A stretch of DNA of 64,000 nucleotides from Mastigocoleus testarum BC008 (GTDB lineage Bacteria; Cyanobacteriota; Cyanobacteriia; Cyanobacteriales; Nostocaceae): positions 191,566 to 255,565 of the forward strand of contig NZ_LMTZ01000085.1 in NCBI RefSeq assembly GCF_001456025.1, given 5' to 3'. Of this stretch, positions 54,791 to 64,000 are shown piece after piece. A model generated the notes under the pieces. The model was not told the origin of the DNA, ran no database searches, and saw nothing but the letters and a program-made list of their open reading frames with translations. A program made the translations under genes and the position numbers. The stretch's first letter is position 1, and each line of letters opens with the position of its first letter.

Positions 54791-54818
54791 ACTATATGTC
54801 TAACCGAGAATTTGCCAA
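54791..54818 (-). promoter_or_regulatory. Promoter of Yfr1-like RNA B
   Basis: On the minus strand TTGGCA (54818-54813) and TATAGT (54796-54791) are separated by 16 bases, with a predicted start near 54784. Confidence 0.7.
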
Positions 54819-54927
54819 CTATCTGTTACTGTTTTTGAAACCATTCAATTCAATTACGTGTTCACAAAATATTATGTTCTAAGTGGGAATATATTTTCAA
54901 TCTCATTACTCATCCTACATTCTGATT

Positions 54928-56766
54928 CTATTGATTTTTGGAAATTTTATCGCTATTTTGGAGATTGTTTTCTATTTTTACCTCTTTAGATAAATATCTA
55001 AACCAGGTAAAGTATAAAGCTATGGATAAGACTATAAAGCCTAATAGCAAAAAACCAAAGGTATCCCAACGTTTCATCATAAAAGCTATTCCCGTCATAA
55101 ATAAAGTTAGTTGCCAAGGTATAGCGACGAAAGTAGCTAAAATATCTCGTTGATTCTCTTGTTTGATTTTTGCTTGGATATTATTAGGAAGTTGTTCGCG
55201 TACTTCATCCCAAAATCCGAATGGTCTGGTAGTTAAATAAAAGTTGCTCGTTGTCTCCCATTCAGTTGGTTCTGTTAGAACTGTGGCTAAAATACAACCA
55301 ACAAAAGAACAGATACTGGGAACTAGAAATAAAGCATACTCTTTAAATTGTGGTTCGCTTAAGCTAGGTTCTATCATTAACTTCGTAATAATTGCAGCTA
55401 GCATGCCAGCAATTGTGCCTATAGCAAAACCATAACCATTAAAACGCCACCAATACCAGCGCAATACTAATGGTACGGATAAACCTGCACCAAGACCCAA
55501 GGTAAGCCATCCCCAAATATCATTGATACTAGTGATATTGAAACTAAATAACAATCCCAGCAGAACTATAAGAATAGATGCAAGACGACCTTGCGCAACT
55601 AACTGACTTTCTGAGGCTTGGGGTTTGAGATAGGCTTGATAAATATCTTTGACCCAATAAGCTGCACTGGCGTTAATAATAGAGTCAAAGGTAGACATAG
55701 CTGCAGCAATAAAGCAAGCTATCAGTAGTCCTCTGGCACCAGTGGGAACGTATTCACCAATTACAGTTGGTAAAATTAATTCTGGATCGGAAATCACTTC
55801 TTTGGTGGCCCCATAATGAATGCCCAACATTGCAAAAGCTGTTACCAAAGGCCAACGAAATGATAGTAAGAAAATCCAAAAAAGAGATAATAAACCGGCT
55901 TCTCTGTCGCTTTTGGCGGCAAAATAGCGTTGGATCATATAACCACCAGCACCACCAAAGCCTTCCATAAAAACCTTCACCACGTAGAAAAAGATTACTC
56001 CACCAAATAAGTTAAAAATGGCGTAATTTCCTGGTAAATCAAGGGTAAATGACGGAGATATACTGCTCCAATCAGAAAAATTCCAATTGTATAATTCAAA
56101 ACCTGTGCCATTAGGGATAGATACAGAAAAAGTTTCTGGAATAGTTGCAGTATGTAAAGCGATCCCACAAACATAAATAATTGCCAGAAAAATCAATATT
56201 CCCTGAAAAACATCAGTCCAGACTACTCCATAAAAACCACTGGCTACCGTATATACCAGTGCCATCCCAATGAGTAGTATTGATGCTGTATGGTCATCTA
56301 CAGTAAGGAATTGACCTAAAAATTTTCCCCCGGCTACAGCAAAGTAACTCATCGCACCAATAGAAAATATGATATTCGCTACCGCGCTGATAATTCTGGC
56401 TGTATTACCTTCTCTTCCCGTTCCGAATCGTAAGCGCATCCATTCGGCTAGGGTCATTACTTTTGCTCTACGGTTCCACTTCCCCATAAAGACCATCAAA
56501 ATTGCCATGATTAGAACTACTCCACCTCGGATTTCAATAAAAAATCCCTGAGTTCCCAAGGCATAAATTAAAGCTGCAATCACCATTGTCCCTGCTAAAT
56601 CAGTATTAGAAGCCATTCCCGAAGCTCCTAAAACCCACCAAGGCAAATTACGATTGCCCAAAAAGTAAGATTCTATACCAGTTGATGCTTTTTTCTCTAA
56701 AAAAATACCAAATGCAATTATGGCAAGCAAGTAAATTGCAACAATGAAGTAATCAATCTCATGCAT
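54928..56766 (-). CDS. Sodium:solute symporter family protein
   Basis: A 612-residue membrane protein of the SSS family with about 13-14 helices. The N-terminal signature GIESYFLGNRNLPWWVLGAS and MASNTDLAGTM are typical; ARGLLIACFIAAAMSTFDSI is the sodium-binding helix region (the Ser-Thr of MSTFDS corresponds to the conserved site). The substrate is unknown. It lies downstream of the two small RNAs' promoters on the same strand but 110 bases before them in transcription, so its transcript may read toward them. No neighbour suggests a substrate. Confidence 0.9.
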   Translation of the reverse strand: MHEIDYFIVAIYLLAIIAFGIFLEKKASTGIESYFLGNRNLPWWVLGASGMASNTDLAGTMVIAALIYALGTQGFFIEIRGGVVLIMAILMVFMGKWNRRAKVMTLAEWMRLRFGTGREGNTARIISAVANIIFSIGAMSYFAVAGGKFLGQFLTVDDHTASILLIGMALVYTVASGFYGVVWTDVFQGILIFLAIIYVCGIALHTATIPETFSVSIPNGTGFELYNWNFSDWSSISPSFTLDLPGNYAIFNLFGGVIFFYVVKVFMEGFGGAGGYMIQRYFAAKSDREAGLLSLFWIFLLSFRWPLVTAFAMLGIHYGATKEVISDPELILPTVIGEYVPTGARGLLIACFIAAAMSTFDSIINASAAYWVKDIYQAYLKPQASESQLVAQGRLASILIVLLGLLFSFNITSINDIWGWLTLGLGAGLSVPLVLRWYWWRFNGYGFAIGTIAGMLAAIITKLMIEPSLSEPQFKEYALFLVPSICSFVGCILATVLTEPTEWETTSNFYLTTRPFGFWDEVREQLPNNIQAKIKQENQRDILATFVAIPWQLTLFMTGIAFMMKRWDTFGFLLLGFIVLSIALYFTWFRYLSKEVKIENNLQNSDKISKNQ

Positions 56767-58598
56767 AAGACTTAATTTTTACTCACTATACACCACACAA
56801 AAAACTAAGAATGAATCATTCATTTTACTGGCAAGTTTAACTACTCAGTAGTGATTATTAATGTAAGTATTTTCTTGTTCAATGTTCGCATCCAAATTCA
56901 GAATAACTGCACTTGAAGCGATATGTACCCAAGTAATGATAGATATTGATACCGGCAAAGAGGTGAAAATACTTAACTAAATTCACCATTTTAAGTAGCT
57001 AAGTATGAACTAAGATACACTAAAATTTATTCTTGTGCTTCTAGCACAGTGATTATCCTTGCAAGCTTTATATTGCTGAGGTGCAAATTATTGTGAGCGT
57101 TAGAACAAAACCAAAATTCCCAACTGCAACACAAGCCTGAATTTCTTTACACAGTTTATTTCTTCAATTTTACCCACCGTTTAATATGTCAAGGACAAAT
57201 CTAAACATTCTTGACAAGCAGTATAAAACTCAACGATATCTTGCAAGTTATTTGGCTTGCACGGGTGAAGATAATTTTCTAGTAAACTATGTAAGCATCT
57301 TAAGGCATTAATTTGCGCTTCTTTTCTAATTTTAATAATTAAAATATAACTTTACCCAGATACCTTCTCTCAAGCAAGAATTAATTTATTGGTAGATCTA
57401 CTTCAATTTCTTAATTTACTCATATTTCAGAACAGGTTGAAGATTTGAACTCCACATAGCTTGCGGTTCGTCATTACTTAGTAATCATGATGAGTTATTT
57501 TTAGCCAGACAAGTTTTACTTGGTGCTTACACAAAAGTGACGTAATATCCCTAAAAACTGTTATCTTTATCTTTTTTAGAAGATGTAATAGCTATTGCAA
57601 GCTTCTGCTAAGTACTAAAGCAATACTTTCTTCTATTCGTAGTAGTAATTTTTGTTTTCTCAAATATTTTTATTTATAGATTGGGATCGCTTAAGATGAA
57701 GAAAATATTAGGTTTTACAGGATATAAAATAATATTTTACGACTTTTATTCATACTTATTAATGGGATATATTTTTACTGTTCTAAAAAATTATTTAAGT
57801 CTTCGTTATACCTAAGAACAATCACAATTAACTATATAGATATTCATTATCGTTTCATTGGTAGGATTTAAATAGTAGCATGTACATCTTGTTTAAAGTA
57901 AGAAAATCTAACCTAAATTACAATAAAAAATATTATAAATTATTTAAATAAAACTTAATTCGGAAAATATAAATTTATATAAAGAGCTTTATTGCTGAAG
58001 ATTGATTCTTTTCGCAGGGTAAGAGTTAAATAATTTCAAATGCTAAACTTATAGATATAAGCTTATTTATTGAAGATTTATATAAATTCTTTATATGAAT
58101 AAGGCTATACATAATCAATTATGTCACTAATATTAATTAGTAAATATTAAGACCTTTTATTGCTTAATTATAAGTGGCTGATTAATTAAATTAAGTCAAG
58201 AAAATAATTTAAATATTTGAAAATAAATCAACAAAATATTTATTTGTAATTAGATAGGATATTTTTTGAGATTGCCAAATTTTCAGAACTTCAATATTTA
58301 AATCTCCCGCAAAAAGATGATAAAAAGTTATTATTACTTACACCTATATCTACTTAATGTTGACAAATACATAATTTTCATATAAACCTAATTATAGATG
58401 TCGTGGTCAAAAGCAAAAAACATAGTTAGTGATGTAAAAGCTGAACTATAGTTCTATAAAAGCTTTAATTTGGAGGTGCGTGCAAAGGGTTAACACTAAC
58501 TAAATTTGCTTAATTTAGTGGCAGTTTCTGGTTATCTCAAACTTTAGGAAAACAAATTCTTAAAATTTGACTTCCTTGGTTATTTAACCCCTTGTCCA
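56767..58598. other. 1.8-kb AT-rich spacer
   Basis: No gene or RNA recognised. A 7-bp inverted repeat TGTCAAG/CTTGACA (57187-57216) is the only distinct structure. The region separates the symporter and glycosyltransferase genes, which are transcribed away from each other. Confidence 0.6.
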
Positions 58599-59714
58599 AT
58601 GAAGAATTTAACTTCTGAACCAAAACAACTTATGAAAATTGCTCAGATTGCCCCGTTGTGGGAAAGAGTTCCGCCTCCTACTTATGGAGGAATTGAGCTT
58701 GTAGTGGGTCGTTTGACTGATGAACTTGTGCGTCGAGGTCATGAAGTTACCTTGTTTGCTTCAGGTGATTCGCAAACATTGGCATCTCTAGAAGCTGTTT
58801 ATCCTCGTGCATTACGCTTGGATTCAAAAATTCAAGAACGACCTTTGTACGAAGTACTAGCGCCTAGCCAAGCTTATCAGCGAGCTACGGAATTCGACAT
58901 AATTCATTCCCATGTGGGAGTTTGGGCATTACCTTTAGCTGAGGTAGTCTCAACACCAACAGTACATACTCTACATGGTCGGTTTAGCCGGGACAGTGGC
59001 GAAATATTTGGTTATCACTCAACGCAACCTTATATCAGTATTAGTGATGCACAACGTCAAATAGATCTTAATTATGTTAAGACTGTTTATAACGGCATTG
59101 ATATTGGCAATTACTCTTACTATCCCAAACCTCAAGATCCACCTTACCTGGCGTTTTTAGGACGTTTCTCCCCAGAAAAAGGACCACAACATGCGATTGC
59201 AATTGCCAAGAAAACAGGTTGGCGATTAAAAATGGCAGGAAAAGTTGATGTAGTAGACGTCAAATTCTTTGAACGAGAGATTGCACCTCTGATTGATAAC
59301 CGGCAAATTGAGTTTCTAGGTGAAGTCAATCATGCTGAGAAAGCAGATTTGCTTGGTAATGCATCCGCCACTCTTTTTCCTATTACTTGGGACGAACCTT
59401 TTGGCTTAGTAATGATTGAATCAATGGCTACTGGTACACCAGTAATTGGTATAAAAATGGGTTCAGTACCTGAAGTTATAGCTCATGGAAAATCAGGTTT
59501 TGTTTGTCAAACCTATGATGAGATGGCAGAGATGATCCCAGCAGCTTTAGAATTGGATCGTAAAACATGCCGAGAATATGTAAAAAATAACTTTACCATT
59601 ACCCAAATGGTGGATGGTTATGAAGCTGCTTATGAGAAAGTGTTACAAGGTTCTGTAAAAAATTATCCTTCCCATCCTGCTCGACTCTACCCGTTACCAA
59701 AGATAGTGTCATGA
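58599..59714 (+). CDS. Family 4 glycosyltransferase
   Basis: A 371-residue GT-B retaining glycosyltransferase. The N-terminal acceptor domain has PPTYGGIELVVGRLTDELVR and IIHSHVGVWALP. The C-terminal donor domain has FLGRFSPEKGP and the EX7E motif in EPFGLVMIESMATGTPVIG. Donor and acceptor are unknown; such enzymes act in exopolysaccharide, glycolipid or outer-membrane sugar synthesis. An in-frame ATG at 58632 (MKIAQIAPLWE) matches the usual family start, and neither site has a clear ribosome site. The final residues (KNYPSHPARLYPLPKIVS) look like a short lineage-specific tail. Confidence 0.9.
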   Translation: MKNLTSEPKQLMKIAQIAPLWERVPPPTYGGIELVVGRLTDELVRRGHEVTLFASGDSQTLASLEAVYPRALRLDSKIQERPLYEVLAPSQAYQRATEFDIIHSHVGVWALPLAEVVSTPTVHTLHGRFSRDSGEIFGYHSTQPYISISDAQRQIDLNYVKTVYNGIDIGNYSYYPKPQDPPYLAFLGRFSPEKGPQHAIAIAKKTGWRLKMAGKVDVVDVKFFEREIAPLIDNRQIEFLGEVNHAEKADLLGNASATLFPITWDEPFGLVMIESMATGTPVIGIKMGSVPEVIAHGKSGFVCQTYDEMAEMIPAALELDRKTCREYVKNNFTITQMVDGYEAAYEKVLQGSVKNYPSHPARLYPLPKIVS

Positions 59715-60063
59715 GTGAGTAGCGATTTTAAAACAAAAGAAAATATACCAAGCTACTGAGAACATACTTTACTTGAAAATACCTGGTTGCTTCCTGCAGA
59801 TGTAACTTACTAGTAGAAAAAAGTAGAGATGTTTAGTTTATAACTTCAGTAAGCAAGATCCATAGAAGATGTATGGACCCTTTGTGAATCGAATTTTTTG
59901 GTACTTTGAAGAGATAGTTACAGAATGTAATGTCTCGCTCGAAATACCTCTACGGATTTTATTCACTAGCGCAATCTCCAAGTTTTTTGCTTTTCTAGAA
60001 CATAAATTAATATAGCTTTTGTAGGGGAAAGGGATACCTTTCCTTATTTTTTTTCACGCCCTC

Positions 60064-60182
60064 ATACCAAATCCGATTTTTAAAACCTCTTTATATTTTT
60101 TGGGATTTCACCCCACACTTCCCACACCTCCCACACTTCCCTCTCTCATTCTAAAAAGGGGTAATTAACCCGAACTTAGTAT
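60064..60182. mobile_element. MITE-like element, copy 2 (inverted)
   Basis: This is the inverted, near-identical copy of the element at 52306-52422, with a few single-base differences (for example AAAACCTC for the complement of GGGGTTTT). The G-quadruplex motif here is on the minus strand. It lies 600 bases after the glycosyltransferase gene and 170 before the DNA methyltransferase gene. Confidence 0.8.
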
Positions 60183-60350
60183 CAATTGTGAATGGGGACA
60201 GACAAAATCAACCTCAGGTTACTCCAAAAATACTTGATAACCTCCAGAAATACGCACGCAACTATTGTTTTTGTTAAAAAAACAAATTGATAAGACTAAC
60301 CAAGCAAGAATAATGTGTATTCTAGGCTGTGGGATAGTTTGAAACATAAA

Positions 60351-61664
60351 ATGAATATTCAAGAAAGACCCATAGCAGTGGATCTATTTGCTGGTGCGGG
60401 CGGTATGAGCCTTGGTTTTGAGCAAGCAGGTTTTGACGTACTTGCAGCGGTGGAGTTAGACCCAATTCATTGTGCAGTTCATGAATTTAACTTTCCCTTC
60501 TGGTCTATTTTATGTCATGGTGTCGAACATCTAACTGGCAAAGACATCAGAAATAAATCTCAAATTGGTGATCGAGAAGTAGATGTGGTATTTGGTGGCT
60601 CTCCTTGTCAAGGATTTTCAACTATTGGTAAACGTGCTTTAGACGATCCCCGGAATAAATTAGTATTTCACTATCTGCGCTTAGTTTTAGAACTAAAACC
60701 AAAGTATTTTGTATTTGAAAATGTACCCGGTTTGACTATTGGAAAACACAAAAAATTTCTTTCGGAAATTATAGAATTATTTAAGATTAAAGGTTATCAA
60801 GTAGAAAGCAAATATCGCGTACTTAATGCAGCCAATTACGGTGTACCTCAAAGTAGAGCCAGGTTATTTTTGTTAGGATCTCGCCAAGATTTATCTTTAC
60901 CCAAATATCCCGAACCAATTACTAAGCCCGCTAATACTAGTAAATCAAAATATATTGTAGATTTACCCCATTTAATTCCAACTCCTACGGTATGGGATGC
61001 TATTGGCGATTTACCAGAAGTTGAGGAACATCCAGAGTTATTAGATAAGGATTGGACAAAAATCTCTGGAGAAAACTCCGGTTATGGTAAACCGAGTAAT
61101 TACAGCAGTAAGTTACGGGGGTTTTTATTTTGGAAAGAAGACTATTCTTATGGGCGTGTATTTGATGCACAAATCTTGACCTCAAGTATTCGTACAAAAC
61201 ATTCTGAATTGTCAATTAAAAGATTTCAAGAGACTTTACCGGGGAAAACAGAACCCATTAGCCATTTTCGTAAACTTGATAAAAATGGCATTTCCAATAC
61301 TCTAAGGGCTGGAACCGCCAGAAATAGGGGTGCTTTTACCTCTCCTCGTCCGATTCATCCCATTACTGGAAGATGTATTACCGTTCGAGAAGCCGCAAGA
61401 CTACATTCTTATCCGGACTGGTTTCGTTTTCATGTAACAAAATGGCATGGTTTTCGCCAGGTAGGAAATTCTGTTCCCCCCCTACTTGCAAAAGCTGTTG
61501 CAGCAGAAATCATGCGTGCTTTGAAAATTACTCCTTCAAAGCCAGAATCACCAATGGAATTAGGAACAGAATATCTACTACGACTAAATATGTCTCAAGC
61601 AGCTGAGTATTATGGTGTTTCTGCAAGTGTCATCGAGCAGAGAAAGAGAAAAATCAACAATTAG
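60351..61664 (+). CDS. DNA cytosine-5 methyltransferase (solitary)
   Basis: A 437-residue C5-methyltransferase with all key motifs: I, VDLFAGAGGMSLGFEQAGF; IV, GGSPCQGFS with the catalytic Cys; VI, FVFENVPG; VIII, QSRARLFLLGS; IX, REAARLHSYPDWF; X, QVGNSVPPLLAKA. A target-recognition region lies between VIII and IX. No restriction endonuclease gene is adjacent, so it looks like an orphan methylase. Cyanobacteria with HIP1 often carry a solitary CGATCG methylase; this could be such an enzyme, but the target cannot be read from sequence. The frame opens at a GTG at 60315; ATG at 60351 is preferred. A short HTH-like C-terminal tail (MSQAAEYYGVSASVIEQRKR) is extra. Confidence 0.93.
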   Translation: MNIQERPIAVDLFAGAGGMSLGFEQAGFDVLAAVELDPIHCAVHEFNFPFWSILCHGVEHLTGKDIRNKSQIGDREVDVVFGGSPCQGFSTIGKRALDDPRNKLVFHYLRLVLELKPKYFVFENVPGLTIGKHKKFLSEIIELFKIKGYQVESKYRVLNAANYGVPQSRARLFLLGSRQDLSLPKYPEPITKPANTSKSKYIVDLPHLIPTPTVWDAIGDLPEVEEHPELLDKDWTKISGENSGYGKPSNYSSKLRGFLFWKEDYSYGRVFDAQILTSSIRTKHSELSIKRFQETLPGKTEPISHFRKLDKNGISNTLRAGTARNRGAFTSPRPIHPITGRCITVREAARLHSYPDWFRFHVTKWHGFRQVGNSVPPLLAKAVAAEIMRALKITPSKPESPMELGTEYLLRLNMSQAAEYYGVSASVIEQRKRKINN

Positions 61665-61765
61665 CCCAAGCCCAGGAATACTTTAATTTCCCGTTATTAT
61701 CTTCTTCCCCAATATAAAATTTAAAATCAAATAATATACACCTTTGACTTTAACTTTTTCTCCTC

Positions 61766-63124
61766 GTGTCTAGAAATCAGCAAGAAACTCATTTAAACCG
61801 TGCTCGTGCTAGTCTCAGACAAGCAATATCTTGGTATGGTAATTTTCGCAAGCCCGGACACTTATCATCTAATCCGCAGTTAGCAGGTTTGGTTAAACCA
61901 GAACTGGAGTCTTTAACTTCTACCCTGAACAAATTAGATAATAACGTAATTTGTATTGCTGCTTTTGGATTAGTAAGTCGTGGTAAGTCTGCAGTTATAA
62001 ATGCTTTGTTTGGGCAAAAAGTGCTTCAAACAGGTCCTCTTCATGGTGTTACTCAGTATCCTCGTTCCATACGTTGGCAACCGGGAGGGAAAGTTCAAGT
62101 TGAATTAATTGATACTCCTGGCTTAGATGAAATTGCTGGAGAAGTACGGGCTCAAATGGCGCGAGATATTGCTCACCAAGCTGATTTAATTTTATTTGTA
62201 GTTTCTGGGGATATTACAAGAACGGAATATAAAGCACTATCCGAATTACGACAAGCACAAAAGCCATTAATCTTAGTTTTCAACAAAATTGATTTGTATC
62301 CAGATACAGATCAAGCAGATATCTACAACAATTTACAACAATTAGGTGCAGTCATCTTACAGGAAAAACCTTTGCAACCAGATGAAATTGTTATGGTTGC
62401 AGCTGAGCCAACACCTTTAGAAGTAAGAGTTGAATATCCTGACGGTACTGTAAATTATGAATGGGAAACTCCACCTCCTCAAATCGAACAGTTAAAGGAA
62501 ACTATTCTCAAAATTCTTAACCGGGAGGGGCGATCGCTACTGGCACTCAATGCATTAGTACAAGCAAAAACTGCTGAAGAATCAATTGCTTCTAAAAGTG
62601 TTGACCTGCGCGAAGCCCAAGCAGAAGATTTAATTTGGCGATTTGCTAGATACAAAGCTTTAGCTGTTGGCTTGAACCCGATTGCATTTTTAGATGTTGT
62701 GGGTGGAACTCTTACCGACCTAGCTTTAATTCGCGCTCTTGCAAAATTATACGGTTTACCAATGACTGGTTACCAAGCCGGAAAAATCCTTAAGACCATT
62801 TTATTTAGTTCCGGTGGTTTATTGTTAAGTGAGTTAGCCAGCAGCTTTATGTTGGGTTTAGGGAAAAGTGCAACTGCGATCGCATCCGGAGAAAATCCCA
62901 TGCATCTCACAGCATTTGCAGGAACTGCAATAACTCAAGGTGGGATCGCAGGTTATGGAGCCTATGTAGTTGGTAAAGCTGCTCAATTATATTTAGAAAA
63001 AGGTTGTAGCTGGGGTCAATTAGGTGTAAGCACAGTAATTACAGAAATTCTTTCTGAAGTAGATTCAAATACGATTCTGTATCGCTTGCAACAAGAATTA
63101 AGTAACAAAAAAAGAAATATTTAA
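61766..63124 (+). CDS. GTPase with DUF697-type membrane domain
   Basis: A 452-residue protein. The N-terminal GTPase domain has G1 GLVSRGKSAVINALF, G3 DTPGLDE and G4 NKIDLY. The C-terminal half (residues 290-430) has the hydrophobic helices of DUF697 (ALAVGLNPIAFLDVVGGTL, LLLSELASSFMLGLG). Such dynamin- or Era-like GTPases are conserved in cyanobacteria and plastids and are thought to act at membranes; the exact role is unknown. It starts with GTG at 61766. It is the downstream neighbour of the DNA methyltransferase by 101 bases on the same strand. Confidence 0.88.
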   Translation: MSRNQQETHLNRARASLRQAISWYGNFRKPGHLSSNPQLAGLVKPELESLTSTLNKLDNNVICIAAFGLVSRGKSAVINALFGQKVLQTGPLHGVTQYPRSIRWQPGGKVQVELIDTPGLDEIAGEVRAQMARDIAHQADLILFVVSGDITRTEYKALSELRQAQKPLILVFNKIDLYPDTDQADIYNNLQQLGAVILQEKPLQPDEIVMVAAEPTPLEVRVEYPDGTVNYEWETPPPQIEQLKETILKILNREGRSLLALNALVQAKTAEESIASKSVDLREAQAEDLIWRFARYKALAVGLNPIAFLDVVGGTLTDLALIRALAKLYGLPMTGYQAGKILKTILFSSGGLLLSELASSFMLGLGKSATAIASGENPMHLTAFAGTAITQGGIAGYGAYVVGKAAQLYLEKGCSWGQLGVSTVITEILSEVDSNTILYRLQQELSNKKRNI

Positions 63125-63873
63125 TGTTCGTATTATTTATCGCTTCCAACCTTTAATTTCCCTGGGTTATAGAAACTCGTAAATAAAAATATTTCACTCG
63201 ATTTTTGATTTGAAATATATATAGAAAATATCAGTTTATATTAGTTAATCATAAAAAAATATGTGCTTGGTATTGCAAGCAAATCTACTGAGGCAATATC
63301 TAAATATGATTTTAAGTATTTATATAAACTTGCTCTCAGATATTTTATTTAAATAAAATATGCACTTCCATAAATTTTGTTCGGCATACAATCTCGAACA
63401 CTTGGATATCTGTAAGCAAGACATGGCAAGATTCATGCCTGATTTTTGTCAAAATTAAGGAGTTTTAGATTTATTAAAGATTAACAGAAGTACTCAATAT
63501 AACAGGTGTCTTTAATAACTTTAGCTGAAAAGATACTCTTAAAATATAGCAAAATATAAGTATAGCAGTTGACATTTTGAACAATTGTTAAATTAATAAA
63601 ATTCCCAGATATAATTCAGAGTTAAATTTGTTGAACTTATAATTTACTTTAGATTTACTATTGATTTATTGCTTAAATTTTGACTCCAATATCAAAAAAT
63701 GAGTACTATTACTTATTGCAATTAATATTAAAAATTGAAAGTAAAAATAATTTTCAAAAACACAAAATTTCTCCAACAAAATGTTTGCATTTAACACTCT
63801 ATTCTTGTTATCTTGAAATGCGGAACGTTCCAAATTCAAATTACATTCTTTAGCGATTGAGGAGCTTAAGGTA
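63125..63873. other. Spacer upstream of cp12
   Basis: 750 bases, AT-rich. A short stem GGCA...TGCC near 63424-63438 is the only candidate transcript end for the GTPase. The cp12 promoter should be here but could not be assigned. Confidence 0.55.
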
Positions 63874-64000
63874 ATGGCAAATAATATGGAAACAGTTACA
63901 AACCCAATGCTCACAGAAGAAATTCAGAAAGCTGTTGTTGAAGCTCGTTCCACCTGTCAAGAGAAAGGAGATGGTTCGAGTGAGTGTGCCGTAGCTTGGG
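63874..64000 (+). CDS. cp12: CP12 domain protein, N-terminal part
   Basis: The frame from the ATG at 63874 runs off the right edge after 42 codons: MANNMETVTNPMLTEEIQ and KAVVEARSTCQEKGDGSSEC followed by AVAW. EARxxC, GxxSxEC and AVAW are the CP12 signature with the first redox Cys pair. CP12 scaffolds phosphoribulokinase and GAPDH in an inactive complex in the dark. GAGGAG lies 10-15 bases before the ATG. It cannot be told whether the protein is a plain CP12 or a CBS-CP12 fusion; the CP12 region near the N-terminus favours plain CP12. Confidence 0.85.
   Translation, partial: MANNMETVTNPMLTEEIQKAVVEARSTCQEKGDGSSECAVAW

Noticed and set aside
63666..63914. 82-codon minus-strand frame at the right end
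   Set aside because: Overlaps the cp12 start antisense and lacks protein character.

Overview
The window is chromosomal DNA from a cyanobacterium, most likely a filamentous, heterocyst-forming type (Nostocales or a close relative). The evidence is the order rpsT-tatD-rpoB-rpoC1 with a separate rpoC1 gene, petN, crtH, a cp12 gene, many HIP1 octamers (GCGATCGC), AT-rich DNA, and abundant heptameric tandem repeats of the STRR type known from that group. I cannot name the genus.

Layout. 1-6.2 kb (minus strand): rpoC1 (cut by the window edge), rpoB, a TatD-type nuclease and rpsT. 7.0-8.0 kb: two small plus-strand genes, one resembling GIY-YIG proteins. 8.0-16.8 kb (minus strand): a complete lasso-peptide RiPP cluster, in transcription order B1 (PqqD-like RRE), B2 (transglutaminase-like leader peptidase), C (asparagine-synthase-like cyclase), a 55-residue precursor too short for ordinary gene callers (13068-13235), an HPr-kinase-like tailoring kinase, an ABC exporter, a SAM methyltransferase and a nucleotidyltransferase-fold protein. 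17.7-26.7 kb: housekeeping and conserved cyanobacterial genes (crtH, upp, a YggT protein, aroE, an alpha/beta hydrolase, petN, a KirBac-type channel). 26.8-31.5 kb: an accessory stretch with an XRE-ATPase fusion, a VapBC-like pair and an unusual membrane ATPase whose N-terminal half is encoded by a GC-rich minisatellite. 31.8-41.8 kb: a secreted TPS/haemagglutinin-type adhesin facing a minus-strand set of sigma-like factor, DUF1822, CHAT-CHASE2 and DUF928 genes. 42.2-48.4 kb: a vanadium-type haloperoxidase, a membrane iron-sulphur protein and an FHA/flavin/2Fe-2S reductase, which read like a redox module. 49.6-64 kb: sparse genes (an FAD oxidoreductase, a sodium/solute symporter, a glycosyltransferase, a solitary cytosine-5 DNA methyltransferase, a DUF697-type GTPase and the start of cp12) separated by long AT-rich spacers.

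Main discoveries. (1) The lasso cluster, with kinase, methyltransferase and nucleotidyltransferase tailoring candidates and a precursor that fits the leader motif but has an ambiguous core. (2) Two tandem small RNAs on the minus strand at about 54.4 and 54.8 kb. Both have the Yfr1 core CTCCTCACAC, their own -35/-10 promoter and a terminator hairpin; in one, the hairpin pairs fully only as minus-strand RNA. (3) Two inverted copies of a roughly 118-bp MITE-like element at 52.3 and 60.1 kb, each carrying a G-quadruplex motif. (4) Short tandem repeats that enter or abut the ends of at least three genes and lie inside the lasso cyclase.

No tRNA, rRNA, CRISPR array or intact insertion sequence was recognised. 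All functional calls rest on motif recognition by eye; no database search was run.
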